NCBI GenBank assembly: GCA_050746185.1
Contig: JBOGLA010000045.1
Coordinates: 40,970-104,969 of the forward strand
Direction of reading: 5' to 3'
DNA: 64,000 bases
From: PALSA-188 sp050746185
GTDB lineage: Bacteria; Acidobacteriota; Terriglobia; Terriglobales; Acidobacteriaceae
In this document: piece by piece, positions 1 through 9,053 of the stretch
How the letters are laid out: the number at the start of each line of letters is the position of its first letter
Numbering within the stretch: position 1 is the first letter of the stretch
Notes under the pieces: model-generated
What the model saw: the letters and a program-made list of their open reading frames with translations, nothing else
Told to the model about the DNA's origin: nothing
Databases searched by the model: none
Translations under genes and position numbers: made by a program

Positions 1-639
1 ACAATCCGCAGTCTGAGTAACTTTGATTTTCAGCCATTCGCGAGAGCGTCGTTCCTCATAGCAACTCCCGCCGCGTTTGGCCAGGATGCCTTCGAGGCTC
101 TGCTTCTTGGCGGCCTCGAAGAGCGCGACTCCCTGATTGCCGGGATAATGATCGGAGTAGCGAAGGATCTCGCTCGTCGTAATGATTCCGGCCAGTGCTT
201 TCTTCCGCTCTTCCAGAGATACGCGGCGAAGATCGTATCCGTCCAAATAAATCAGGTCGAAAACGTAATAAATTACTGGAACCTCGCTGCGTGGGGCCGC
301 CCGCTTCCCGCCGCTTCTTATGCCGGTGCGTTGCTGCATTAAACTGAAGGACGACCGTCCTTTTTCATCGAGCGCGACAACTTCTCCGTCGAGAATGGCG
401 GTCTTCGCTCGGATGAATTCCGGTAAGGCGTGCAGCGGGTATCGTCCCGTGAGGTCGTTTTGGTTGCGGGATACCAGGCGCACCTTGCCATTTTCGATGA
501 ACGAGACCGCGCGATAACCGTCCCATTTCACTTCGAATAACCAGGCGGGATCGTCGAAGGGCTTTTCGATTGCAGTGGCCAGCATGGGATGGATCGCATG
601 AGGCGCGGGCCTTTTCGCAGCTCCCGCCAATTGCGACAC
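1..639 (-). CDS. ATP-dependent DNA ligase (LigD ligase-domain type), partial at window edge
   Basis: Seals DNA nicks using ATP, in the pathway served by LigD/Ku end joining. The reading frame runs off the left edge, leaving about 213 N-terminal residues. Visible nucleotidyltransferase motifs: motif I KWDGYR with the adenylated Lys near residue 38, DGEVVALDE (motif III), LEGILAKR (motif IV) and REWLKIK (motif V). The N-terminal PMLATAIEKPF is typical of LigD ligase domains. No ATG fits well; a GTG at 639 is the best guess and a start slightly upstream is possible. It lies just downstream of the phosphoesterase gene on the same strand, separated by about 100 bases holding a REP-like repeat. The C-terminal OB domain is outside the window, so fusion to a polymerase domain cannot be excluded. 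Confidence 0.9.
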   Translation of the reverse strand, partial: MSQLAGAAKRPAPHAIHPMLATAIEKPFDDPAWLFEVKWDGYRAVSFIENGKVRLVSRNQNDLTGRYPLHALPEFIRAKTAILDGEVVALDEKGRSSFSLMQQRTGIRSGGKRAAPRSEVPVIYYVFDLIYLDGYDLRRVSLEERKKALAGIITTSEILRYSDHYPGNQGVALFEAAKKQSLEGILAKRGGSCYEERRSREWLKIKVTQTADC

Positions 640-656
640 GGGTACGCTTGGGAAAT

Positions 657-726
657 CCCCACCCAAGCGGAGCTTGGATGGGGCACCCTCTGCTCGTGTG
701 GGGCGGACACTCTTGTCCGCCGCCCT
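657..726. repeat. REP-like palindromic intergenic repeat
   Basis: Two short inverted repeats lie between the phosphoesterase and ligase genes: one around 660-685 (CCCACCCAAGC...GCTTGGATGGGG) and one around 699-721 (GGCGGACA...TGTCCGCC). Both are of a kind often found in intergenic regions of Acidobacteriota. It may end or attenuate transcription between the two genes, but no T-tract is obvious. Confidence 0.5.
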
Positions 727-743
727 TGATTTTTCTTTAGATC

Positions 744-1505
744 CTATCGGTTTACTTTTTTCTTTTTTTTTACGTTGGTAGCTGCCTTTTCCGGAGCGGC
801 CTGACGCTTTTTCTTATCCAGCTTTGCCAGAGTCTCGGCCAACCAGGGCGCCTTCAATTTGCCGCGAGAGGCGGGACGGCTGCTCTTCCACTCCGCGGAA
901 TCTTCATCGCCCGCAATCTGGGCCATGGTTTGTTTGGATAACACTGAACTGTCGTATTGATTGATGTCGTAGCCCTCGAGGGCTTCATCATCGTGCTTTT
1001 TAATCAGCAGCCATTCGGTGCCTTTACTTCCGGGACGCCGTCCTTTCATATGAACCAAAGCGAAGTCGCCCTTCATGCGCTTGCCATGCAGACGGATCTT
1101 AAAGTCTCCCTTCTTCAACATTGCGGCCGCTTCGGCAGCCGTGCCGGGTACATATTTTCCGTTCACGGGATCTGGAGAAAGCGGCTCCCATGTTCCGACG
1201 TCCCACACCATCACGGTACCCGCGCCATAATTGCCTTCAGGGATGGTTCCCTCAAAATCGAAATAGGATACCGGATGATCTTCGACCTGCATGGCGAGCC
1301 GCTTGTCGGCGGGATCGAGCGAAGGGCCTTTGGGGACGGCCCAGGACTTCAGCACACCCTCCATCTCCAGGCGGAAATCGTAGTGAAGACGGGTAGCCCG
1401 GTGTTTCTGGATTACAAAACGGTTGCCGGTTTTCGTCCCGAGTTTTGGCGGAGGTTCCGGCGTCTCCTCAAAACGGCGTTTGCGTTTGTATTCTTCCAGA
1501 GCCAT
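744..1505 (-). CDS. LigD-type DNA 3'-phosphoesterase (stand-alone PE domain)
   Basis: Predicted 3'-phosphoesterase that trims 3'-phosphate or ribonucleotide ends before ligation. About 253 residues. The PE core spans roughly residues 25-170: FVIQKHRATRLHYDFRLE carries the His/Asp metal and catalytic residues, KSWAVPKGPS follows, VEDHPVSYFDFEG holds the second His, and IPEGNYGAGTVMVWD is the family signature. The C-terminal 80 residues are low-complexity and lysine-rich (ends KKKKKVNR), probably binding DNA. In many bacteria this domain is fused to ligase and polymerase in LigD; here it is separate and precedes a separate ligase gene on the same strand. Confidence 0.92.
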   Translation of the reverse strand: MALEEYKRKRRFEETPEPPPKLGTKTGNRFVIQKHRATRLHYDFRLEMEGVLKSWAVPKGPSLDPADKRLAMQVEDHPVSYFDFEGTIPEGNYGAGTVMVWDVGTWEPLSPDPVNGKYVPGTAAEAAAMLKKGDFKIRLHGKRMKGDFALVHMKGRRPGSKGTEWLLIKKHDDEALEGYDINQYDSSVLSKQTMAQIAGDEDSAEWKSSRPASRGKLKAPWLAETLAKLDKKKRQAAPEKAATNVKKKKKVNR

Positions 1506-1545
1506 AGGGTCATTCTATCTCGCGCCGCAAACCCGGGTTAAAACA

Positions 1546-1584
1546 CAAGGTCTCTCCACTCCGCTTCGCTGCGGCCGAGATGAC
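1546..1584. repeat. REP-like element
   Basis: Sequence of the form GGTCTCTCCACTCCGCTTCG...GAGATGACA between divergent genes. Related sequences recur at 38828-38862 (CTCGACTCCGCTCGAAATGACA) and in the 23S-5S spacer, so this is a dispersed repeat family of the genome. Confidence 0.45.
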
Positions 1585-1652
1585 AATGTTTTTAACACAG
1601 TTAAACTAAAAGGCTTTTATTTAGAATCGGAGCCGAGCGGCGAGGTTTGCTT

Positions 1653-2090
1653 GTGCCTATGAAACGCGACTATCCCGATGCGCCCATTGCCGGAGTTGGC
1701 GCCGTGATTATTGACCAGGGAAAGGTTCTGCTCATTAAGCGCGGAAACCCACCTCTGTTCGGCGAGTGGTCCATCCCCGGCGGGGCGGTCGAGTTGGGCG
1801 AGACGGCACGGGAGTCCGTGATTCGAGAGGTCCGGGAAGAGACGGGAATGGTGGTTGAACCGACGGCGCTACTCGGCGTTTATGACCGAATCATTCCGGA
1901 CGATGAAGGCCGAATCCTCTATCACTATGTATTGATTGACTTTCTTTGCATCCCGATCTCGGGAGAAGTGCGGGCCGCCAGCGACTGCAAGGATCTGAAA
2001 TGGATCACGTTCCAAGAACTTGCCGGAATTCCGCTGCCTCCTGACACAGCCGAGGTGATCCTTCTGGGTTTCCAAAGGTTCCAAAAATAG
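1653..2090 (+). CDS. NUDIX hydrolase
   Basis: Hydrolyses a nucleoside-diphosphate-linked substrate; the specific substrate cannot be read from the sequence. About 145 residues. The NUDIX box is complete (GAVELGETARESVIREVREE, then TG) and is preceded by GEWSIPGG, with the strand IAGVGAVIIDQGKVLLIKRG at the start of the fold. A GTG at 1653 has GAGG seven bases upstream; the ATG two codons later (1659) is the alternative. It stands alone, divergent from the phosphoesterase gene across a REP-like repeat. ADP-ribose pyrophosphatase-like activity is a possibility only. Confidence 0.88.
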   Translation: MPMKRDYPDAPIAGVGAVIIDQGKVLLIKRGNPPLFGEWSIPGGAVELGETARESVIREVREETGMVVEPTALLGVYDRIIPDDEGRILYHYVLIDFLCIPISGEVRAASDCKDLKWITFQELAGIPLPPDTAEVILLGFQRFQK

Positions 2091-2189
2091 GCCTATTTTT
2101 GCCCTTCCCACTAAGGCGTTTACCTTATAGGATGGCATTCGTTATACAGGCTTTCCCCGGGCTTCCTTCGGAGCGAAACGGAGGTTGTT

Positions 2190-2399
2190 GTGAAGCTCTT
2201 TCTATTGGGCGGATTTGCCAGCCTCTTGATCGTAATGCTAATGACGGTCGGCTATTTTTCACTAGCTACTCTGTTCGCGGCGAATGCAAAGTTTCTTGAG
2301 AAACAAAATCATCCAAAGCGAACGTCCCTCGAAAAGGAAAGTAGCGCTCAGGCAGCATCTCCAGAAATGGAATTTAAGGCCGAGGCAGCCACCGCCTGA
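2190..2399 (+). CDS. Small single-pass membrane protein, unknown
   Basis: A 69-residue protein starting at GTG, with CGGAGG six bases upstream. Residues 3-32 form one hydrophobic segment (LLGGFASLLIVMLMTVGYFS), followed by a charged, Ala/Glu-rich tail of about 35 residues. No family is recognised. It is convergent with the ABC ATPase gene and shares a bidirectional hairpin terminator with it. The good ribosome-binding site and clear membrane segment support a real gene. Confidence 0.5.
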   Translation: MKLFLLGGFASLLIVMLMTVGYFSLATLFAANAKFLEKQNHPKRTSLEKESSAQAASPEMEFKAEAATA

Positions 2400-2400
2400 G

Positions 2401-2431
2401 AGAAAATTAGCGCATGCCGGCTAATTTTTCT
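2401..2431. terminator. Bidirectional hairpin terminator
   Basis: AGAAAATTAGC and GGCTAATTTTTCT form an A/T-flanked stem around a short loop, between the small membrane protein gene and the ABC ATPase gene. The minus-strand stop codon (2421-2423) lies within the stem. Confidence 0.65.
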
Positions 2432-3170
2432 GATTCAATTCATCGCGCTCTACGACTCCATCTTTGATGTAAACCACGCGCCGCGCATATTCCGCGATGT
2501 CATGTTCGTGAGTCACCACGATGATGGTGTTTCCCTCCGCCTGAAGCCGGTCGAACAGGGCCATGATTTCGTTGCCAGTCTGCGAATCGAGATTGCCGGT
2601 AGGTTCGTCGGCGAGAATGATAGACGGACGGTTTACCAGGGCGCGGGCGATTGCCACTCTTTGGCGCTGGCCTCCTGATAATTCATTCGGCTTGTGCGTC
2701 ATGCGCGATTCCATGCCAACCGACGTCAGGGCGTCTTTCGCCCGTTGAACGCGCTCTTCCGAGGGAACGCCGGCGTAAATCAAAGGCAACTCGACGTTGT
2801 GGAGCGCCGTAGCGCGGGCGAGGAGATTGAAGGTCTGAAAAACGAAACCAATTTCCTTGTTCCTGATGCGGGCGAGTTCATCGTCATCGAGTTCGCTGAC
2901 CCTTTGATTATTCAGCCAGTATTCGCCTTTACTCGGCGAGTCAAGACACCCGATAAGGTTCATCAGAGTTGATTTGCCGGAGCCGGAGGGTCCCATGATG
3001 GCAACATACTCATTGCGGCGTATTTGGAGATTGACTCCACGCAGAGCATGCACCTGTTGCTCCGATCCCATGTCATACGTCTTCCACAGGTCAATGGTGG
3101 CAATCATGCAGGACTCAGGCGGGGCTGATTCCAAAGGCGGCGAAATGTTAAGAATTTCTGCGGTTGCCAT
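2421..3170 (-). CDS. ABC transporter ATP-binding protein (MacB/LolD type)
   Basis: ATPase subunit of a MacB/LolD-type exporter. About 249 residues with all motifs intact: Walker A GPSGSGKST, Q-loop VFQTFNLL, signature LSGGQRQRVAIARAL, Walker B IILADEPTGNLD, and H-loop VVTHEHDIAEYA. The ATG at 3170 was chosen because GGAG sits eight bases upstream; the frame is open further upstream but lacks such a site. It follows the HlyD-type adaptor gene by about 146 bases on the same strand, so the two probably form a tripartite export system. The FtsX-like permease that normally accompanies them is absent here; the next genes are unrelated. Confidence 0.93.
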   Translation of the reverse strand: MATAEILNISPPLESAPPESCMIATIDLWKTYDMGSEQQVHALRGVNLQIRRNEYVAIMGPSGSGKSTLMNLIGCLDSPSKGEYWLNNQRVSELDDDELARIRNKEIGFVFQTFNLLARATALHNVELPLIYAGVPSEERVQRAKDALTSVGMESRMTHKPNELSGGQRQRVAIARALVNRPSIILADEPTGNLDSQTGNEIMALFDRLQAEGNTIIVVTHEHDIAEYARRVVYIKDGVVERDELNQKN

Positions 3171-3316
3171 TTTGTTCTCCTGTTTCTCTGGGTACACTCA
3201 CCCGCTCCGATCTTGGGGTATCTATACTTTGACGAACCGACTCAACGAACGTTAGATCATCCTCGGTCGTTTGTTTCCATGCCTATAAAACGTGGGGCGC
3301 CGCGACGGCAAACTTC

Positions 3317-4711
3317 TCACGAGCCTTCTTCCTGTATCTTGGGAGCAGAATTATCCACCTTGACGTTGACCCCTGGACGCATGGTTCGTAGGACTTTGTA
3401 GCTTCCGGTGACAATCTCGTCGCCTTCCTTGAGGCCGCTCAGCACTTCGATGTCGGTAGTTCCGGAAATTCCTGTTTTCACCGGAACGAATACAGCTTTA
3501 TGATTGCGAATCACAAAGACGCCTTGAATTTCCTGATTCTGTTTATTTTTCTGGGATTCAGTTTGGGGCTGCGGCTCGGCTGCATGCACTGATCCGCTTT
3601 CCTGGCCTTTTTCGATCAAATCTTCCGGGCGGCGCACAGTGAGCGCCTGAATGGGAATAGTCAAGGCGTTGCTGCGAGTGGCCGTAGTGATTTTCGCGGT
3701 GGTTGACAATCCGGGGCGAATGTCCGGCGGCGGATCGGACAGCGTGACCACGACTTTGAAGTCTTTTGCCTCCTCGTTCGCGGTTGCCTCCTGCGAGGTC
3801 GCGACGCCGGTCGAACGCACGATGGCGTTATCGCCGATCTCACTGACAACCCCCTTAAACGTTTTGTTCGGAATGGCGTCTATGCTGACTGCCGCCGGTT
3901 GGCCCAATTTCACACTCATAATATCGGTTTCGTCCATCTCGACTTCGGCTGTGATTGTGGACATATTCGAGAGGGTCATGAGAGTGCTGCCGGGGGAATT
4001 CTGAATTCCAATGACAACCGTTTCACCTTCCCGAACCGGAAGATTGGTAATGATCCCGTCAAAAGGAGCATAGTAGGTGGTCTTTCGAAGAACGTCGGCG
4101 GCGTGTGTCAGGTTTGCGTCCGCCAGAGAAATATGCTTGTCGGCGGACTCTTTCTGGGCTCGCGCCTGCGCCACTTTCGCTTGCGATTGTGCCAGACCGG
4201 CTTCGGCGGTCTGCCAGGTCGCCTTTTGCGTGTCATAATCCTGCTTGGCAATGAGAGCGTCTTTATACAGAGATTGCGTCCTGCTCCAATCCAGCCGGGC
4301 GCGTTCGGCAGTGGCCTTCGCTTGATTCAAGTCGGCCAGCGCGGTATTCAATGCTGCATCCGCCGCAATGGCATCGGTCTTCGACGCGTCAACCGACGCT
4401 CGGTCTGCATTCACGTCGGCAGAAGACTGGACATGTTCAAGCTGAGCCAGCAATTCGCCCTTTTTGACGTGATCTCCTTCCTTCACGTACAGGTGAACAA
4501 TTTTCCCGAAGGCATTGGCGCCGATGTTGACATAGGTTTTCGGCTTGATTTCGCCGGACGCGCTGACCACGGACGCAATATCCAGCCGCGCCGCCTTGCC
4601 AGTTTGCACCGTGACCAGGTTCTTGTGACTTTGATGAACGGTGAATCCGACGATGCCGGCCAGGACAATTACTATTCCGCCAATAATCGCAATTTTCTTC
4701 CAGGTCTTCAT
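3317..4711 (-). CDS. HlyD/MacA-family periplasmic adaptor (efflux membrane-fusion protein)
   Basis: Predicted periplasmic adaptor joining an inner-membrane transporter to an outer-membrane channel. About 464 residues. One N-terminal membrane anchor (IAIIGGIVIVLAGIVGFTV). A split lipoyl domain flanks a long alpha-helical hairpin (about residues 85-200, rich in Ala, Gln and Asp: SADVNADRASVDASKTDAIA). TTYYAPFDGIITNLPVREGE marks the return of the lipoyl domain, and LRPG-like IRPGLSTTAKI marks the beta-barrel. The ATG at 4711 lies two codons after a GTG. Paired with the ABC ATPase downstream, it resembles MacA. About 330 bases upstream of it have no gene. Confidence 0.92.
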   Translation of the reverse strand: MKTWKKIAIIGGIVIVLAGIVGFTVHQSHKNLVTVQTGKAARLDIASVVSASGEIKPKTYVNIGANAFGKIVHLYVKEGDHVKKGELLAQLEHVQSSADVNADRASVDASKTDAIAADAALNTALADLNQAKATAERARLDWSRTQSLYKDALIAKQDYDTQKATWQTAEAGLAQSQAKVAQARAQKESADKHISLADANLTHAADVLRKTTYYAPFDGIITNLPVREGETVVIGIQNSPGSTLMTLSNMSTITAEVEMDETDIMSVKLGQPAAVSIDAIPNKTFKGVVSEIGDNAIVRSTGVATSQEATANEEAKDFKVVVTLSDPPPDIRPGLSTTAKITTATRSNALTIPIQALTVRRPEDLIEKGQESGSVHAAEPQPQTESQKNKQNQEIQGVFVIRNHKAVFVPVKTGISGTTDIEVLSGLKEGDEIVTGSYKVLRTMRPGVNVKVDNSAPKIQEEGS

Positions 4712-4717
4712 TACCAC

Positions 4718-5051
4718 GCTCGATTAATGTGCTCGATTTCTATGCTCGTTCTGACCCCTGAGCTGTTAGCGTTTAGCGCGAAAAAGCACTTCTTCACCTT
4801 CCGCTCTCAGATACGGGAGCGGCGGTGCTAAAGTTCCCCGGTTTAAGGACAGCCACACGAAGGGATATGGCTTCAGGCACTAACAACGAGAGATTATACC
4901 TTGTGACCCATGGGGCGCGCGGTGCGGCCAGCCTTTTGCCCGGTCTCAACAAGGAGGAGGTGTCGAAATAGAGGCACCCACGCCTTGCGCCGCCGCATCC
5001 CATAGTCATAGAATTGAGCCACTAGAGTTGTTTCTAAGGAGTATCCCGCCT
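4718..5051. other. Intergenic gap between divergent genes
   Basis: About 330 bases between the adaptor gene (minus) and the GWxTD gene (plus). It must hold both promoters, but I see no convincing -35/-10 pair, hairpin or conserved small gene. Reading frames here lack ribosome-binding sites and recognisable sequence. Confidence 0.4.
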
Positions 5052-6785
5052 ATGTCCCGGTCATATTGGCGTAATCGCCTGGTTTTGTCGTTTCTTTTTG
5101 CGTCCTTCATGGCGGTGGGCGTGCTGCCCGCGCAGCAGGACAGCGCCGATATGCAAAAGCCCGCTGCGTCGGCAGAGCAGGACCAGGAGGTCCAGCAGGG
5201 CGACCCGTTAAAGCGGCCCATCAGCGAGAAGAAGAAAAGGCAAAATGCCAAATCTCTGAATCAGGAATTGAGCAAGACTTATAAGAAGTGGCTGGATGAG
5301 GATGTGGTTTACATCATTACGCCCGCGGAACGCAAGGCGTTCAAGCAGCTTTCCAACGACGAAGAGCGCGACCAGTTTATTGAGGCCTTCTGGCAGCGTC
5401 GCAACCCGGACCCCGACAGCGAGGACAACGAATTTAAGGACGAGCACTACCGCAGGATCGAATACGCCAACGACCATTTCGCAGCCGGCATTCAGGGTTG
5501 GCGGACGGATCGAGGCCGCATGTATATCAAGTTTGGGCCTCCCGATGAGATTGACTCTCATCCCTCCGGTGGAACGTACCAGCGTCCGATTGATGAGGGG
5601 GGCGGGGAAACATCCACTTTTCCGTTCGAGGACTGGCGCTATCGCCATCTCGACGAAATCGGCGAACAGGTCGAAATCGAGTTTGTGGATACATGCATGT
5701 GTGGCGACTACCACATGACCATGGATAAGAACGAGAAAGACGCCCTGCTCCACACGCCGGGCGCGGGACTCACCATTTACGAAGAAATGGGTCTCAGCTC
5801 TAAGGCGAATCGTATAGACAATGGCATTTCCTCGACTGGCATGAATCCCATGAATTCGGGCCAGGAAAACACCAAAGAGTTCGACATATTGGAACAATAT
5901 GCAAAGCTGAATGCTCCGCCGCCGGTGAAGTTCAAAGACCTGGAAGAGGTGGTCAGGACGCGAATCAAATACAACCTGATGCCGTTCGATGTCAGGGTGG
6001 ATTTCGTCAAGATTACAGGTGACACCGTTTTGGTCCCAGTGACTGTCCAGATGAAAAACCGCGACGTCACCTTTGTAAATAAGGATGGCGTCGAGCTTGG
6101 AACCGTAAATATATTCGGGAGGGTTACCACGTTAGCGGGCCGGCCGGCGCAGACTTTTGAAGATACGGTGCAGGTGGACGTCCCGGCGGAATTATTGCCG
6201 AAAGCCACGGAAAATTCGGCGGTATACTGGAAGGCGCTTCCACTGCGTCCAGGCCGCTATCGCCTTGATATTGTGGTAAAGGATGTGAACGGCGATCGCA
6301 AAGGCACGTGGAGCAAAGGCATCGTCGTTCCAGATTTCGCCGACGATAAACTTGACGCTTCGTCGCTTATTGTTGCCGATCAGATGGAGCCGGTAGCGTC
6401 AAAAAATATAGGCACCGGAAGTTTTGTGATCGGGTCAACGAAAGTGCGTCCCCGCGTCGCTCCTTCTGACGGCAAGCCGGTCAGTTTCAAGCGCAACCAG
6501 AAGCTAAATTTCTGGATGCAGGTATATAATTTGAGCGTTGACGGTAAAACCCACAGACCTTCCGCCACTATTGAATACAATGTGGTGGATGCGGCAACGA
6601 ACAAGAATGTGATTCACACCGTGGAATCTACGGACCGCATGGGAAATATCGGGGATCAGATGACGCTGGAGAAGACGCTCTCGGCGGCCAATCTTGTTCC
6701 GGGAATTTACCGCATACAGATCAAGGTCAATGACAACCTGTCAAAGCAGACTGTGGATCCTTCCGCAACCTTTTCCGTTGAATAG
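5052..6785 (+). CDS. GWxTD-domain secreted protein
   Basis: About 577 residues, with an N-terminal signal sequence (LVLSFLFASFMAVGVLPAQ, cleavage probably near AQQ). Residues about 75-230 form the GWxTD domain, with the diagnostic GWRTDRGRMYIKFGPPDEI. The rest, about residues 290-577, is beta-rich and includes a stretch shared with acidobacterial GWxTD proteins (VDFVKITGDTVLVPVTVQMK). The biochemical role of the family is not known; it is common in Acidobacteriota, and related proteins occur near gliding, secretion or surface genes. ATG 5052 has AAGGAG about 11 bases upstream. It is cotranscribed with the Cna-B-like gene 23 bases downstream. Confidence 0.88.
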   Translation: MSRSYWRNRLVLSFLFASFMAVGVLPAQQDSADMQKPAASAEQDQEVQQGDPLKRPISEKKKRQNAKSLNQELSKTYKKWLDEDVVYIITPAERKAFKQLSNDEERDQFIEAFWQRRNPDPDSEDNEFKDEHYRRIEYANDHFAAGIQGWRTDRGRMYIKFGPPDEIDSHPSGGTYQRPIDEGGGETSTFPFEDWRYRHLDEIGEQVEIEFVDTCMCGDYHMTMDKNEKDALLHTPGAGLTIYEEMGLSSKANRIDNGISSTGMNPMNSGQENTKEFDILEQYAKLNAPPPVKFKDLEEVVRTRIKYNLMPFDVRVDFVKITGDTVLVPVTVQMKNRDVTFVNKDGVELGTVNIFGRVTTLAGRPAQTFEDTVQVDVPAELLPKATENSAVYWKALPLRPGRYRLDIVVKDVNGDRKGTWSKGIVVPDFADDKLDASSLIVADQMEPVASKNIGTGSFVIGSTKVRPRVAPSDGKPVSFKRNQKLNFWMQVYNLSVDGKTHRPSATIEYNVVDAATNKNVIHTVESTDRMGNIGDQMTLEKTLSAANLVPGIYRIQIKVNDNLSKQTVDPSATFSVE

Positions 6786-6808
6786 GTCTGCAGAAAGGCG
6801 GTGGTGGC

Positions 6809-8497
6809 ATGTTTCGTAAGCTTGGATGCTTCGTGATTGCCATGGGCCTGGTAATTCCGGCCTATGCTGCCGAGAGACCGGGTTCCATATCGGGATACGT
6901 TCGCAGTGCCGCCGGCGCGCCCCAGATGGGTGCGGTTGTCGAAGTGATCGGCTCGGCGATGCAGAGCCTCAAAGTGTTCACAGACGAAAAGGGGTTTTAC
7001 TCAGCCACCGGCTTGCGTCCCGGTCTTTACAGCATTCGAGTTTCCGCGCCATCCTTCCTGACGGCGGAGCACGAGCAAGTAGGTCTGCACGCAGGCGCCA
7101 TCTTAATCCTCAACGTGACGCTCAGTACTCTATTCGATTCCGTCCGTCTCGCCCCCTCACGAAGCGCGACCGGCGAGGACGATTGGAAGTGGGTTCTCCG
7201 GTCGGCGGCGAACCGCTCCATTTTGCGGTCCGTGGACCCGAGCGCGCTGGCCGCCTCTCAGGCGAAATCAGGAGATCACGATCTGAAAGGCACACTGGCA
7301 TTCCTTGCAGGTTCCGGCTCAGAGGGATTCGGAAGCTCCTCCGATATGTCCACGGGCTTCTCAATTCAGCGGTCGCTTTTTACCGAGGGTACGGTGGTCC
7401 TTCGCGGAAATGTTGGATATGGCCAGGTTATGCCCGCTACGGTCTTGCGGGCTTCCTATAGCCGGAAGATGGCAAACGGCTCGGAGCCGCGGATGGCGGT
7501 CACCTTCCACAATCTGGCTTCGCCGGATCCCAACCTGCGCGGAGCCGCATTGCAGGCCCTTGCGTTGACCACGTCTGACAATCTGAGCCTCGGGAATCTC
7601 GAACTCAATTTTGGCAGTGAGATGCAAACGGTTCAGTTTATGGGGCGGGTGAGCGTAGTTCGGCCGTTCGGGACCGCCGACTTTCATGTTTCTCCCGATA
7701 CCGTGGTGGAATATCAATACGCTACTTCGGTGCCGGACTCGGGCATTGGGCCTGACGCCCTGGATTTCAACTCCCCCGCTGAAGAATTCAGCGAGGCCGC
7801 TCCCCGGATGAGCGTCGCAGGGTTTTCGGCGGCGCTCGAACACGCGCATCATCAGGAAATTTCAGTCTCCCACCGTTCCGGCAAGAACAATATGCAGTTT
7901 GCCGTGTATTCCGATCGGGTTTCGGATCCGGCTCTCGTTGGGGTGGGTGAAACGTCCGGTGACAGCGGCCAGGTTCTCCCTGATATTTTTTCTGGAACGT
8001 TCACATACCGCGGGAAGAATCTCGACACCCACGGCGCTCGGGTGGTCTTCCAGAGAAAGTTGAGCTCCGACATTACGGCGACCATGGATTACAGCTATGG
8101 GGGTGTTCTCGACCTGGGAAAAGAGAACGTTATGCTGGCAGATGCCCGCCAACTGAGCGTGGTGCGCAATCGCCACAGCGCGACCGTGAAAATGAGCGGG
8201 ACCGTTCCGGCAACAAAGTCGCACTGGGTTGCGTCGTATGGCTGGGTTAGCGGCCAGGCGCTCACTCCGGTGGACTTATTCAATACGTCGGCAGGACGCG
8301 GCGATCCATATCTCGACATGTTTTTGCGGCAGCCGATTCCCGGCACCGGTTTCATACCCAGCCACATGGAAGCCATTATTGAGGTGCGAAACCTGCTGGC
8401 CCAGGGATACGTACCTGTCTTGGGAAGCGACGGCAAGACGGTTTATCTGGTTCAATCCGCGCGCACGGTCCGTGGCGGCCTGGCTTTCAGCTTCTAG
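6809..8497 (+). CDS. Secreted protein with carboxypeptidase-regulatory (Cna-B-like) domain
   Basis: About 562 residues with a signal peptide (GCFVIAMGLVIPAYAAE). Residues about 27-110 form a carboxypeptidase-regulatory-like beta-sandwich (GSISGYVRSAAGAPQMGAVV, GLRPGLYSIRVSAPSF). The remainder is beta-rich, with alternating hydrophobic and aromatic strands and RGG/AFSF at the end, as in outer-membrane barrels that end in Phe. In Acidobacteriota this regulatory domain often precedes TonB-dependent-like barrels; here no plug domain is obvious and the barrel would be short. It sits 23 bases after the GWxTD gene, suggesting a shared surface function. Barrel assignment is inference. Confidence 0.78.
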   Translation: MFRKLGCFVIAMGLVIPAYAAERPGSISGYVRSAAGAPQMGAVVEVIGSAMQSLKVFTDEKGFYSATGLRPGLYSIRVSAPSFLTAEHEQVGLHAGAILILNVTLSTLFDSVRLAPSRSATGEDDWKWVLRSAANRSILRSVDPSALAASQAKSGDHDLKGTLAFLAGSGSEGFGSSSDMSTGFSIQRSLFTEGTVVLRGNVGYGQVMPATVLRASYSRKMANGSEPRMAVTFHNLASPDPNLRGAALQALALTTSDNLSLGNLELNFGSEMQTVQFMGRVSVVRPFGTADFHVSPDTVVEYQYATSVPDSGIGPDALDFNSPAEEFSEAAPRMSVAGFSAALEHAHHQEISVSHRSGKNNMQFAVYSDRVSDPALVGVGETSGDSGQVLPDIFSGTFTYRGKNLDTHGARVVFQRKLSSDITATMDYSYGGVLDLGKENVMLADARQLSVVRNRHSATVKMSGTVPATKSHWVASYGWVSGQALTPVDLFNTSAGRGDPYLDMFLRQPIPGTGFIPSHMEAIIEVRNLLAQGYVPVLGSDGKTVYLVQSARTVRGGLAFSF

Positions 8498-8667
8498 GTG
8501 CGGATCAATTCAGCCGATTCCTTGTTTTCTTTTCCCAACACCACCGGGATCGCGTGGCACGGACACCCCTTCTGCTGCGCTCAGGGCAGGCTTTGTCCGC
8601 GAAATTCGTGGATTGAAACACGATCAACCACGCCGCGCCAATATCCAATGAGGGAAGAAACCGCAGA

Positions 8668-9015
8668 ATGCTAGTCAAGCTGATGAAGTCGAAGATTCAC
8701 CGTGCTACCGTCACCCGCGCGGACCTAAATTACGAGGGCAGCATTGCGGTGGATGGCGAGTTACTGGATGCAGCAGGGATTTTGAACGGTGAATCCGTCC
8801 ACGTCTGGAACGTGAACAATGGCGAACGCTTCGAGACTTATGCACTGCCTCTTGAGCGAGGCTCCGGCGAAATCTGCGTGAATGGCGCCGCCGCGAGATT
8901 AGTTGAGGTCGGAGATCTTGTAATCGTCACGGCTTTCTTCTGGATTGAAGACAAAGAGGCGCGCGAATATGCGAGTAAAGTGATTCTTGTAGACGAAAAG
9001 AACCGCCCTCAGTGA
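8668..9015 (+). CDS. panD: Aspartate 1-decarboxylase
   Basis: Converts L-aspartate to beta-alanine for pantothenate and coenzyme A synthesis. 115 residues, close to the usual family length of about 120-130. The self-cleavage site is present (ADLNYEGSI): processing between Gly and Ser yields the pyruvoyl cofactor. KIHRATVTRADL at the N-terminus contains the conserved Lys/His that contact substrate, and EICVNGAAARL is the conserved C-terminal part. ATG 8668 matches the E. coli start in length and has GAGGGA upstream at a slightly long spacing. A stand-alone gene, tail to tail with a transglutaminase-like gene. A short palindromic element lies about 80 bases upstream. Confidence 0.95.
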   Translation: MLVKLMKSKIHRATVTRADLNYEGSIAVDGELLDAAGILNGESVHVWNVNNGERFETYALPLERGSGEICVNGAAARLVEVGDLVIVTAFFWIEDKEAREYASKVILVDEKNRPQ

Positions 9016-9053
9016 AGTTAAGTCGAACATGGTATTCCTTACTCCGCTGTAGC

